NCBI RefSeq assembly: GCF_036711975.1
Contig: NC_091972.1
Coordinates: 32,369,001 to 32,433,000 of the forward strand
DNA from: Onthophagus taurus
Taxonomy: Eukaryota; Arthropoda; Insecta; Coleoptera; Scarabaeidae
Length of the DNA: 64,000 nucleotides
Reading direction: 5' to 3'
Shown: positions 1 through 10,029 of the stretch, piece by piece
How the letters are laid out: every line of letters starts with the position of its first letter
How positions within the stretch are numbered: the first letter of the stretch is position 1
Translations under genes and position numbers: made by a program
Notes under the pieces: generated by a model
Told to the model about the DNA's origin: nothing
What the model saw: only the letters and a program-made list of their open reading frames with translations
Database searches by the model: none

Positions 1-260
1 AGATTAAGTCAAGAGAAGTAATAGTTTTAGGTATCTTTAATGATCGAGTGGGAAAAAAGGGTACAGATAATGCAGTTGGAAATTTTGGAGAGAATGTGTT
101 AAACGATAACGGTAGAGGATTAAGGCAAATATGCGAACAAAATCAGCTAAAAGTTCTAAATGGTGCCTTCCAGCACCGAAAGATTACATGGAGACAAACA
201 GCAACGATCTTTAAAAAAAGTTATTATTGATTACGTATTTGTAAAACAAAAGAGTAAGTA
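1..260 (+). pseudogene. LINE endonuclease-domain fragment
   Basis: In the + frames this stretch reads like the middle of a non-LTR retrotransposon apurinic endonuclease. A short 'GxFNDRVGKKG' segment (the usual GDFNARVG motif with D changed) is followed by 'NDNGRGLRQICEQNQLKVLNG' and then by a 'TW' and 'DYVFVK' segment typical of the endonuclease's end. A frame change lies near position 218 and the left side is cut by the window edge. It is a decayed scrap of an RTE-like LINE, not a host gene. Confidence 0.7.
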
Positions 261-351
261 AAAGAGTAAACAAAAGAGCTTTCTAGAACAGTAAAGTACA
301 AGAGAACTGTATAAAAGCAGATTAAACACTTAACTGTAAAGAACATCATGA

Positions 352-437
352 TCAAGAACATCAGCTGGGTTTACAGTCACAAAAAGGTATATGACAAAAT
401 GCTGAATATATGATACGCAAACTAATTTAAGATGATT
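352..437. repeat. 86-bp direct repeat, copy 1
   Basis: Starts with tcaagaacatcagctg. It matches 1450-1535 in the same orientation with only a handful of differences by eye. The two copies bracket the mariner remnant at 468-1200. I do not recognise the sequence as coding. Confidence 0.75.
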
Positions 438-467
438 AATTAATGACGAAATTGAATATATACAGGA

Positions 468-1200
468 TGGTCCATTTAACGTGAAACAAGCGATTATCTC
501 GCAAACGTGAACAAATGTTCACTTACAAATAAATAATATTTATTACTTACATAGTGTGTTATTACATAAATTTACATTTAAAATATTTTATTCAATTAGC
601 CATATTTCAATTTGATTTAGGAAAAGTATAATTTTTACCAAAATTTTTACATAAAAATGGAAATAATTAGTTAACTTGGGGGGAAGTACCGAAATTTGTT
701 AGATGACGTCTTTCCAACGTTATTTGTAGATTTAAGCAGGGAAAAAAGACAAAATATGTGGCTGCACAATGATGGGTGTCCAGTAGTGATGTAACGGATA
801 TCCGCATCCGCATCCGCAAAATTAGAATTAAAAAATGCGGTTCCTCATCCGCTAAACTCACATCCGTAACATCACTACTTAGTGTCCAGCACATTTTTCA
901 CATATTGCACGTGAAGCTTTAGATCAGAATTATGCTGGGCGATGGATTGGAAGGAGAGGTCCAATTTCCTGGCCCGCCAGATCACCTGATTTAACACCTC
1001 TTGATTTTTTTTTGTGGGGCGTCCTTAAGGATAATGTTTATCGTGAAGTACCGACTACGCTAGAAAACATGAAAGACCGGATAAGAAATGCATGCAGAAA
1101 TTGTAGCCAAAAAAACCTTTTAAGATGTAAAGAAAGTTTTAGTAGAAGTGTTAATAAATGTATTGAAGTGGGTGGGGAAATATTTGAACATTTGTTATAA
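468..1200 (+). pseudogene. mariner-like transposase remnant (C-terminal half)
   Basis: The left part begins with acaggatggtccattt, a common mariner-like terminus. The coding remnant starts near 755 ('MWLHNDGCPV', the second catalytic D region). It is broken by a small inserted element at 784-891 and resumes near 900 with the 'GRWIGRRGP', 'RSPDLTPLDFFLWG' and 'LKDNVYREVPTT' blocks of a DDE_3 transposase, ending with a stop at 1198-1200. The N-terminal DNA-binding half is missing, and a frame change precedes position 1012. It is a dead relic. SETMAR-like annotation would be a misnomer for the same family. Confidence 0.8.
784..891. mobile_element. hAT-type MITE with 8-bp target duplication
   Basis: A 108-bp element begins tagtgatgtaacggat and ends with its near inverted copy atccgtaacatcacta plus four bases. 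It is flanked by the identical 8-bp direct repeat gtgtccag at 776-783 and 892-899. An 8-bp duplication and a TAGTGATG-type terminus fit hAT elements. It sits inside the mariner transposase coding remnant, so it is younger than that copy. Confidence 0.85.
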
Positions 1201-2636
1201 ATTTTATACTTGTTGTTGATTAATAGTATAGTTTGATCATTTTTTATAAATAAACAATATTTAAAACTATTTGAATAAATAATTACTTAGATTTTATCTA
1301 CAAAAGATGTTTCGCTGTCGTACTGTCAAAACCACACGATAATTTTTTCTTTAATTGTTTTACTTTTATCCATAGATTCAGATGTTGCAATCAAAAACAA
1401 AGGGTGCCATTTAAAAAATTGGTCGTGACCTTCATATGACCTTGAACCTTCAAGAACATCAGCTGAGTTTACAGTCACATAAAAGTATATGACAAAATGC
1501 TGAATATATGACTCGCAAACTAATTTAAGAGGATAACCTATTAGCAAAAACAACGAATACCATTTTATTCAGCCATCGTTTAAAATTTTTGTATGTTTGT
1601 TACATCAAAATTTCTATTTTTTTATATAGTTTTTAGTGATGCATTTAGTTTTTTCAAAAAATGTCGCGTAACGTTTCTAAAATCACGTTTTAAAAAATTT
1701 TTAAAAACGGAATGCATCACGAGGTAGTGGAATGTAAAGTAAATCATATTTAAAGAGTTCAATTTTTTTATTAAATGCAGCAAATTTAAATAAAATGGGT
1801 TTAAAACGTGTAGTCCGTTTTGATTGCTTGTGGAGTATAAATACGGCAACATCGCAAATATTGCTCCGTCCCAAACATTGCCCGAGACATAGTGGAGCTC
1901 GGTATTCTCAGTAACCGAGACGTCGGCGTAGTGTCTCCCAAGAAAAACAAACCTGAAGCGATTAATATTTTCGGATAGATCAAAAAATTTGTATATCATT
2001 AATTTAAACTTAAACATTTAATTTACGTAGAATGCAAAACAATGTCTAAATGTGGCAATACATTTTTAATAATGAGAATATTTGCACAATTATCTGATCA
2101 TCTACTATTAGATTAATTATTAAAATAAATACAAAATAAAAATATAAGGAAGCACCAAAGGTATATTTTAAAATAAATAATACAATATAAATAATAAAAA
2201 AATATATTAACTCATAAAAAACTAAAAATTTTCTTAATAACAATTTTTAAATTTTTTCAAACATTTTCTGATATAAGGGTACTAAAATTTTACATCATCG
2301 TAAAGAGAAAAACAATCTCTATCAAATGAGCCTAACGAAAGGGTACATTGCCATTTAAAAAAATTCAAGTGTTATTCATTGCTCATTTGTTTTCTGAAAT
2401 ATAAACAATTGAATGTTGTCTTATTATGGCAAATAAAATATTAAACAACTTTTGTATAAAATGTGTTTTTATAAAGTCAACATTTACCGAGATATATACT
2501 ATATTCCATAAATAATGGTGTTTATATATGGGTCACAAAATATATGGTGTTTCTGTAAGTGGTGGCATAATTTCAACCACATATACTGCTAGAGCAAAAA
2601 TTATGACAGCTAGTCTAAACATTTTTAATCTTTAAA
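1201..2636. other. AT-rich intergenic DNA, no gene seen
   Basis: Contains the second copy of the 86-bp direct repeat (1450-1535) and a mariner-terminus-like gggtgccatttaaaaaa at about 1400. A GC-richer patch lies at about 1850-1960. The minus-strand open frames here are short, rich in F/L/N and match no family I know. Confidence 0.5.
1450..1535. repeat. 86-bp direct repeat, copy 2
   Basis: Same orientation as 352-437 and about 92 percent identical by eye. It lies just beyond the right side of the mariner remnant. Confidence 0.75.
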
Positions 2637-2638
2637 TA

Positions 2639-4092
2639 CAGGTTGATTTATTAGCTCACCATCAAACTTTGACATATGATAGCTAATCCAATTACAAAAA
2701 AAAATGTTAATGAACATATATCCTATTTCAATTATTTACGAAATTATAACACTTTAAAGTTTTCTGCAGCGAATTTATTAATAGTCAGTAAAATCAAACA
2801 TTCAACAAAAACAAAGTTGTCATTGTAATATATCAGTTTGGTGTAAGGTTTAATTATTACATACAAGAAGAAACTCAAAATGTACGTTTATAGCACTGAA
2901 GAGTATTATGCTGATATAATTTTCGTGTATTTTTTTTGCAATTGAAACGGTCGACAATCAGTATCAGAATATCAAGAAAGATTTCCACAGCATCATTTGC
3001 CATATTATTCAGTTTTTAGCGATTCTTTCAGAAGACTTTGAGAAACAGGTAATCCTATTCGACCGCATGTAGTTAATGTAGCGGACGAAGAAGCTGTAAT
3101 TAATGCTGTCATTGATAATCCTTCCATTAGCACTCGAAGAATAGCACACAACATACATGTAAGTCAACATTTTGCATGGCGCGTATTGAATCGACAAGTC
3201 CTTCATCCGTATCGTAAACAGAACGTTCAAGCTCTACAGCCAGGAGATAATCAGCATGTTATTGTAGTAACATGCCCAAAATAATGACTTCATTTCAAAT
3301 GATCGCTGGACAGATGAATCATGTTTTACACGAGATGGTATAAATAATTACCACAATGAACATATCTGGGCATTACAAAATCTCCATGCGATTAGACCAA
3401 GGAAATTTCAACAACGTTTCAGCATCAACGTTTGGGGTGGATTATTTAACAACAATTTACTAGGTTTGCATGTACTTGATGGACGTTTGAACGCTGTAAA
3501 CTACAGATTTTTTTGAACAACACACTTTTTGATTTACTTGAAGATATACCTCTTAATGTATGTAATTCAAAATATGTGGTACCAGCACGATGATGCCCCC
3601 CTCATCGCGGAAGAGTAGTTGTCGAGTGGTTAAATAAATATTTTCCAAACAAGTGGATTGGTAATGGTCCATTTGCTTGGCCACCTAGATCCCCCGACCT
3701 TAATCCATTGGATTTCTACTTATTGGGTCATATGATACAAATTGTGTATCAAGTGGAAATTAACACACGAAAACAGTCATTAAACAGAATACAAATGGCT
3801 GCTACTGGAACAAGAAATCAACCAGACATTTTAATTCGGCTGAAGAACTCTTTAATTCGTCATTGTGAAGCATGTATTCCTTCTTCAGAAGGAGTCTATT
3901 TTGAACAATATTTGTAATATTTATGTGTTTTAAAAATAATGTAGCAGTTAATTATGATATAAAAATGAAAACTTTAAAGTGTTATAATTTCGTAATTAAT
4001 TAAAATAGGACATATGTTCATTAACATTTTTTTTTGTAATTGGATTAGCTATCATATGTCAAAGTTTGATGGTGAGCTGATAAATCACCCTG
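2639..4092 (+). mobile_element. Tc1/mariner-family transposon, complete ends, dead transposase
   Basis: The 1454-bp element is bounded by TA at 2637-2638 and 4093-4094. Its terminal inverted repeats are about 125 bp: left caggttgatttattagctc, matched by the reverse complement at the right. Inside, the + strand reads as a decayed transposase. A helix-turn-helix block near 2955-3230 (DUF4817-like, 'ISTRRIAHNIHVS') is followed by a 'WYQHDDAP' region near 3580 and 'WPPRSPDLNPLDFYLLGHM' near 3680-3740, ending at 3917. Several frameshifts and stops separate the blocks, so it is non-autonomous today. Confidence 0.88.
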
Positions 4093-4257
4093 TATAAATC
4101 AATAAATGGCTAAGGTATAGATTATCTGTAATAATTTCAATGATTTGTCATATACAGATAAAATTTGGTATACTGTACAATTTTATAATGAGGAATCTGA
4201 TAAGATCGGCATCCACCAACATCCCTTTTCGTGAAAATATATAATTTTAACTAACAA

Positions 4258-4524
4258 TTGATAATAATGATAATACTAGCAATAACAGCTATGTTCCAAA
4301 AAGCGGCCCGACTCGTATTCAAATGCATTCAACTAAGAATAAAATCAACGTCGCTGATTGTCGGGGAATTACCCGACAATCGGACAGTCCTGGTCGTCAT
4401 CGGCCTGGCGCGCCAGCCCGATCGAGTACACGTGGAGCGGTGTTGCCGCATTAAGCGTGTTCACGAGGGAATCTCGTTTCGAATTTTTCGCCAGCTAGGT
4501 AGGCCTCTTAAGAGGATAAATTAA
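4258..4524. other. GC-richer island with perfect hairpin
   Basis: This stretch is visibly richer in G and C than its surroundings. It holds a perfect 10-bp inverted repeat with a 6-base loop (4356-4365 / 4372-4381, gattgtcggg) and a 12-base palindrome ctggcgcgccag at about 4405-4416. An 88-codon open frame on + spans it but resembles nothing I know and I do not call it a gene. Confidence 0.4.
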
Positions 4525-4529
4525 TGAAA

Positions 4530-4980
4530 CTGAATACATATGTATTGGAGAAGAACAATAAGATCTGTCTATCTCGGACAAACAAAACAACATTACAGCT
4601 TATACAAATGCCTGGGTGTAAAAATATTGAAGCAGGATATACCTGATGAGGTGATAACCGAAAGACAGCTGCAGGGTAACAACAGAAAACAAATACAGAA
4701 TACAATTCAATAATTCGAAGTATAACAACGTACAGCTGTGAAGTTTGGCTTAAAAAGGATAAGACAGAAAAAACACTAAAAGCTTTAGAAAGGGAGAAGA
4801 GCTACTGGAACATCTAATCTGGAAAGGATTAGAAATGAAGACATAATAAGATGACATAATAATAACTGCCCAACTTGGATGGTACGGGCATATACAAGAC
4901 TTGGGTCAAGATCGACCACTAAAGAAAGTACTGTACACCACAAAGAAGAAGAAGAAGAGCACGAAGTGAGGCAGATTCGG
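4530..4980 (+). pseudogene. LINE reverse transcriptase C-terminal fragment
   Basis: Broken + frames read like the region after the polymerase domain of an RTE-like LINE: a 'KILKQDIPDEVITERQLQGNN' block, then 'AVKFG..WLKKDKTEKTLKALERE', and near 4870-4960 the ending 'LGW.GHIQDLGQDRPLKKVL' and 'TTKKKKK'. The last part is nearly repeated at about 14580-14690. Multiple frame changes show it is dead. Confidence 0.65.
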
Positions 4981-5408
4981 ACAGGGCACCGCCTAAAATA
5001 GTTGCAACAGTGTGCACAGTCGGATAAACGTCGTCTCAGTTCTGTTAATGGCTGCTGTGAAAAGGTGCTGCCGGTATTTCAACAAATCTTTCTACAAATT
5101 AAAATTATAGTTTTTTGTGCCAAGAGGTAACTATTTTCCCCTTTACTTCTTAAGCTTCTAGATATTTTTTCGCTGATATTTTCTGAAATCTGTTTGATAC
5201 AACATCAAGCAACTTTCACTACGAATTCATTCTCAATTTCGGCAAACATGGAATGCTAACCTCAAAAATTGTATAGCTTATTGTTTCCACAAACTGCGTA
5301 CGAGGTACTTTCAGACAATTTAACTGGGGCACATTCGAACTGTTCGAATATACCCCGATTTGATTTATTCTATTATAAGTAGCTTTTAGTACTTATTTTT
5401 CTTCTAGA
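4981..5408. other. No gene seen; 14-bp imperfect palindrome
   Basis: Non-coding as far as I can see. At about 5326-5356 there is an imperfect palindrome (ggggcacattcgaa, ctg, ttcgaatatacccc), just upstream of the transposase relic. It may be part of that element's end, but I could not find a partner on the far side. Confidence 0.35.
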
Positions 5409-6973
5409 ATGGTTCGCATATACATACGAAAAACTGAAAGAGCTAGTATATCAGAAAATGCCATACAAGCGCAATAATTGCTATAGTTGAAATTGGAATG
5501 AAACAGTTTTTTGACAATTATAGGAAACTAATGGAGAAATACAACTTCACGCAGACCGGATTCTGAACTGTGACGAAACAGGAATAACAACTGTTCTACA
5601 GGCCCCTAAAGTAATTGCACAAAGCCGAAAGAAGCAGGTTGGGCAGGTGGCTTCTGAGGAACCTGGTACATTAACATTCTACGGAATTATAGCGGCTTCT
5701 GGAGTTTCCTTGCCTCCTATTTACATCTTTCCCAGGGTAAGAATAAAAGATGAATATCTGTATGGTTCAGCACCAGGCTCCGTGTGTTTTGAATCAATGA
5801 CTGGGTGGAGGATTGCTGAAATTTTTGTAAAGGTGTTGGAACATATCAAGAAGCATAAGAACTGCAGTGCCGAAAATCCAATATTATTCATAGTTGATAA
5901 CCACGAGACGCACATTAGCCTTGCTGCTATTTTGTATTGTAGAGCAAACTCACCATCAAAGACTTTTTGAGCTCCAATCCTAGGACAACGATAAAAATAA
6001 ATCACATTCCTCAACTTTCACGTGAACCATACTTGTTATCATTTATTATTATAAACATCGTGAAAGCGTTTGCTAAAACAGGAATTTGGCCGCTAAATTC
6101 TCAAGTTTTCTCTGAAAATGACTACCTTGCAGCAACGGTGACTGACAGGTCTTTCAGCACACCCGTGACAATTCAGGATTTAGATATTTTCGTAGCAAAA
6201 CAAGATGTAATAAGTGACTTGCCAGGTCCTTCTGGAATCCAAGCTACTACTGACATTATCAAGAGAGAGAAAAGAATTACACGGTTGCTGATATTCGCCC
6301 TTTTCCAAGAGTACCCCCACGAAAGATTGTACATAAATCCAGGCAAGGATGCTCCAATATTTACACCGACACGCCGGAAAAGGAACGAATTAGAGACATT
6401 GAAAGGGAGAAAATGATTAAACAAGCTAAGAAAAATGCTACAAAACAAGTCTTTCCAACAAAAAGTAAGAAATCAGAAAAAAAGCAGGTGGTGCCAAAAT
6501 TAAACACTGAAAAGAAAGTAAGTAAAGAAAAGAAATGGCAAAAGAAAATACAAGATGAGACATCTTCATTTGATTCAGATATCGAGGTTCTAAAAACAAA
6601 AAAGGCAAATATTCTTCTGATTCATCACATCTAGACAACATGAAGAAATTGATATGCCAGGCTTATCACCTAGAGTTTGAAACAATAATTGAGATCGATA
6701 ATTACATTTTGGTTAAGTTTCGTACAAAGAAAGCATCAAATGTTACATTGGCAAAGTCCTAGCTGTTGATGATCGATCTGATGAATACAAGGTCAGCTTT
6801 TTGAGAAAAAAAGGCTATACAGGTTTTGTTTTCCCGAATATCTTGGACGTGTCAGTGGTCCCTAGGTCTGATGTCATTTTGAAACTGCCACAACTTATCA
6901 AGTCAAGCACTTCAAGAGTAAATGCAATAATTAAGTTTCCAATTAACTTAGATATGTATTACGTCATTGAATA
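5409..6973 (+). pseudogene. pogo/Tigger-like (DDE_1) transposase relic
   Basis: The start at 5409 reads 'MVRIYIRKTERASIS', the typical opening of a pogo-like transposase family. An internal deletion then removes most of the DNA-binding part. At about 5560 'DRILNCDETGITTV' marks the first catalytic D. 5647-5970 encodes the core ('GIIAASGVSLPPIYIFPRVR', 'LFIVDNHETH' with the second D). The third D region is lost at a frame break near 5970. 5967-6416 resumes with 'FAKTGIWPLNSQVF', and 6413-6634 is a lysine-rich tail. A final block near 6740-6970 ('SFLRKKGYTGFVFPN') is the usual C-terminus. At least four frame breaks make it inactive. Confidence 0.8.
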
Positions 6974-7084
6974 AAGAGTTTGAATTAATTTTAGCCCGTT
7001 TCTTTTGTTCCTCGTGCACTTTTTTATAAATATTGCTGAGTGGAAAAATATGGTCTATTTTTAAGCTTTCCCCTAGTCTCCCCT

Positions 7085-7560
7085 AGTTGGAGAGAAGATA
7101 TTAATAAGGAAAAAAGGAGACGTGGAGAAACATAGATGAATGTGATTATTAACGATTATTATTATTACTTATGATTGTTATTAACGATTAGATTATTAAG
7201 ACAGATAAGGTGTTCACCTGATTTATTGTATATCTAGCCTTCTTGGGCCTAAAAGCAGTTTTACTGCTAGGCACCGAGAAACACATATGGTTGATATATA
7301 GATGAAGTCTGCGAAAAACAAGAGAAGAGCTAAGTTTCAGAGCTCAAGTAGAAAAGATAGAAGAAAAATATAGAAATACTGACATGAAATGGGTTTTTCC
7401 AGTTGAAAGAAATAATAGAGGAAGTGGCGTTAAAAAGGCAAAAAAGTGTCGCCGAAGCTTTGTAGTTCATTGCCACTTGGCTAGGTATAGAAATAGTAAG
7501 GTAGTTAGTAAGGTAGAGTGGGGGTATGAGAAAGAAGAGTAATATTGTAATTATATGGTT
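7085..7560 (+). repeat. LINE 3'-tail-like repeat, copy 1
   Basis: This segment (ttggagagaagatatta onward) is closely similar to 14690-15215. Its first part reads like the end of an RTE-like reverse transcriptase ('SWREDINKEKRRR'), followed by a conserved untranslated stretch with 'accgagaaacacatatggtt' and a final block that reads either as 'EIIEEVALKRQKSVAEA' or in another frame. Both copies lie directly upstream of an IDS-like gene, so they look like part of the tandem duplication unit. Confidence 0.6.
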
Positions 7561-7879
7561 TTGCCAAATGTACGTTTCATTAAATTAATTCATTAAAACC
7601 TACAAATATGATACATTTAAATTTGAATGTAAATTATATATTACTGTCCGCCTTGATATACAAATAATTATTTAGTTTTATATAAGAATAAGTTTAAACA
7701 AAAAGTACTTACCATTATACACAGTTCTTTTTTCCAGTTTCAGTTTAAAAATAATTTTGAGTAATTGTTTAATTGGAGAGATAAAGGGATTTTTTGATAA
7801 TACAATCAGCACTAAAATTGTAAATGTTTTTTAACACCTAATCAGAGTTGTTTATATTTAAGTTCGTAAACCCAATGTT
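7561..7879. other. Upstream region of IDS-like gene 1
   Basis: AT-rich. It aligns with the flank of gene 2 only in patches (about 7595-7705 with 15240-15310, and the last 20-30 bases). A weak TATA-like tatattta lies near 7851. No gene is seen. Confidence 0.4.
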
Positions 7880-9172
7880 ATGTATTCCTCAAGTTCTTTT
7901 AAGAAACTGTGTAAACCAAAGTTATTCAAAGTTTCTGTAAGTTATATAATTTCTTTAAATTATAGTAAAGCAACATGTGATGAGTAAGTAAAAAAATTAA
8001 TATAATTTAATTTCTTAAATTAATCAAAGATATTTTTATACATAGTCAACCTTTTATTCCAAATGAAAAAACTTCAAAAAAAAAATAACCGCTAAAGAGA
8101 TGGACGGTTTTTTAAAAGTGTTTCCATCTATAATCGACGTTTTGGACGATGACATAAAAATGCGAAATATACCAGATTTAGAAATGTCTTTTAAAAATGT
8201 TTTAATAAATAATGTTCCTAAAGGAAAGAAAAACAGAGCTCGACCATTCTTACACATTTATAAAAATGTTGAAAATCATGAACATATGAGTCCAAGAAAA
8301 ACTCGTTTATCTTATATTTTGGGTTGGTGTCTAGAAATAGTAAGTAAAAACTTATTAAATGTAAACACGTTCTTTAAACATATTAGATTTTATAGATTCA
8401 AGCTGCCTGTGTCATACTTGACGATATGATGGACGATTCCAAATATAGAAGAGGAATGAAAAGTTGGCATCAACACGAATCTGTCGGTCAACGAGCATTC
8501 ATAGATGCTCTTCTCTTAGAAAATTTCGTTTTCCTCGTTTTACAAAAACATTTTTCTCAACTCCCAATTTACGTTCCAATCGTACACCTATTTCAAGAAA
8601 CTATGAGAAAAATGGGGTACGGTGAAATTCTTGATTGGATGGCCTTAAAAAAAAATAACCCCGACTTAAAAAGATTTAATCTAAATTATTATCAATCCAT
8701 AGTTTACTACAAAACTACGCCATCGATTATTGAACAGCCTTATTATTTAGCAAAGATTTTAAATAATAACTTTCAATCACCAATTTCGGAGGATTTAAAT
8801 AAAATTTTGATCAAAATCGGGGAGTTTTATCAAGTACAAAACGATTTTTTGGATTGTTATGGTGAGAATGATAATTTTAAAACTAGCAATGATATTCAAG
8901 AAGGAAAATGTTCATGGCTAATTGTAACCGCATTGGAAAAAGCAAATTTGCAACAAAAAAAATTGTTAGAAAATCACTACGGAAGAAAGGAACCTAAATC
9001 TGTTCAGATTGTTAAGGATTTATATAAAGAAATTAATATACCTAAAGAATACGCTAAAAGAGAATGGGATTTTTTTGAGTTTATTAATAATAATATTGAT
9101 GTAGTTTCCGCAATTAACGATTATGAATCTACCTTTAAACGTTTAGAGTATGTGTATGACAAATATATTTAA
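7880..9172 (+). CDS. IDS-type terpene synthase-like gene 1 (N-terminus frameshifted)
   Basis: Exons 7880-7983, 8046-8339 and 8396-9172; introns of 62 and 56 bp with gtaagt donors. The family folds as farnesyl diphosphate synthase and acts on prenyl diphosphates. Counting from the ATG at 8100, visible motifs are G-K-K-N-R at 42-46 (the IPP-binding G-K-x-x-R of true synthases), the first aspartate motif DDMMD at 89-93 followed by 'YRRG', and a second motif NDFLD at 229-233 with N for the usual D. 'KTSNDIQEGKCSWL' follows. Exon 1 would encode a basic, serine-rich, transit-like leader as in gene 2. However, a run of ten A at 8076-8085 (eight in gene 2) throws exon 2 into a stop, so the three-exon frame totals 1175 nt. 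Translation from 8100 gives 338 residues without the leader. Either this is a cytosolic version, a recent pseudogene, or a homopolymer sequencing error. A poly(A) signal aataaa lies at 9245-9250. Confidence 0.85.
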
Positions 9173-10029
9173 CGCTATACATTGATTATATATATTTAAA
9201 ATAATAGTGAATGCATTGCTTAAGGTGTGTGTTTTCCAGGACGAAATAAATAATATAGAAAACGGATGTCTCAAATTAATTTTTAAATTTAGCTTTTGAA
9301 TCTTATGGATCAGAAAACAAGATACAGAAAATTCTTCAGAAGTACCTGACAAATAATTGTGAGAACTATAATATAGATGATTTACATCCACGTTAACTGT
9401 AGCTGTAATATCTGTGTTAGTAAGTATAGTAAGCCACTTGTAATTGACATTTCCAAGTCGGTATTGGTGATTTCAATGGGAACTGCACTTACAGTATTAA
9501 GAATACTAATACTAGTATTATTATTATTATTTGTGCATATGTCTCTCTTTGTAGTTTCGAATTTTAGCTTCAGATTAGAGACAATATAAACTATTATAGC
9601 TGCTCTTTTTTTTTAATAATTAATAATGCCTAGACATATGAAATCCCCCATAAGTACTAAAGCTTCTTTTGAATGTCGCTTATGATGTTGGTAGCTGAAG
9701 AAAATTTGCAGCTACTTTTGAGAGTTCTGTGTTTTTACAAAAATCGGTCCACTAAGCAGTGGGAAGCAGATCTACAATGAAGTTTCCCACAAAAACTGCT
9801 CAGCAAACAAATTTTTTTACATCATCACACTTATGTTTCTGGGATTTTGTTTATATGGAATTTTCATCTTTCGATCTAAAATATTTTCAAGGTAAGGCCA
9901 TCATTTCAGATCCACCGAAAGTAAATTACAAAATTGGTAGTTTAGTTTATTTTGATACCTAGAGCTTTTCGTTTTTCAATTAATTTAATTTTCTTTTTAT
10001 TTCTGTTCATTTTTGTCTTGTTGAAAAAA
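9173..10029. other. 3' flank of gene 1, no further gene
   Basis: The first 110 bases resemble the 3' flank of gene 2 (17040-17171), including an aataaa signal. Beyond about 9285 the similarity ends. Two short open frames (9377-9589 with a hydrophobic stretch, 9759-9962) have no recognisable features, and I do not call them. Confidence 0.45.

Noticed and set aside
1622..2017. 131-codon minus-strand open frame
   Set aside because: Composition is AT-driven, with no motif, no splice context and no resemblance to any family I know.
4640..4670. Hammerhead ribozyme-like core: ctgatga, a ggt/acc stem with gata loop, then gaaa
   Set aside because: The flanking sequence does not form helices I and III with a cleavage site in the right place, and the stretch is explained as part of a decayed LINE coding region.
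7937..7942. gtaagt splice donor at 7937 as end of exon 1 in gene 1 (and its equivalent in gene 2)
   Set aside because: It ends the exon in the wrong phase and leads to an early stop in gene 2. The second gtaagt (7984; 15853) gives phase 2, matching gene 3.
8426..9172. Separate 248-residue protein starting at 8426
   Set aside because: This start is inside the first aspartate motif. The correct exon begins at 8396 after a 56-bp intron and continues exon 2 in frame.
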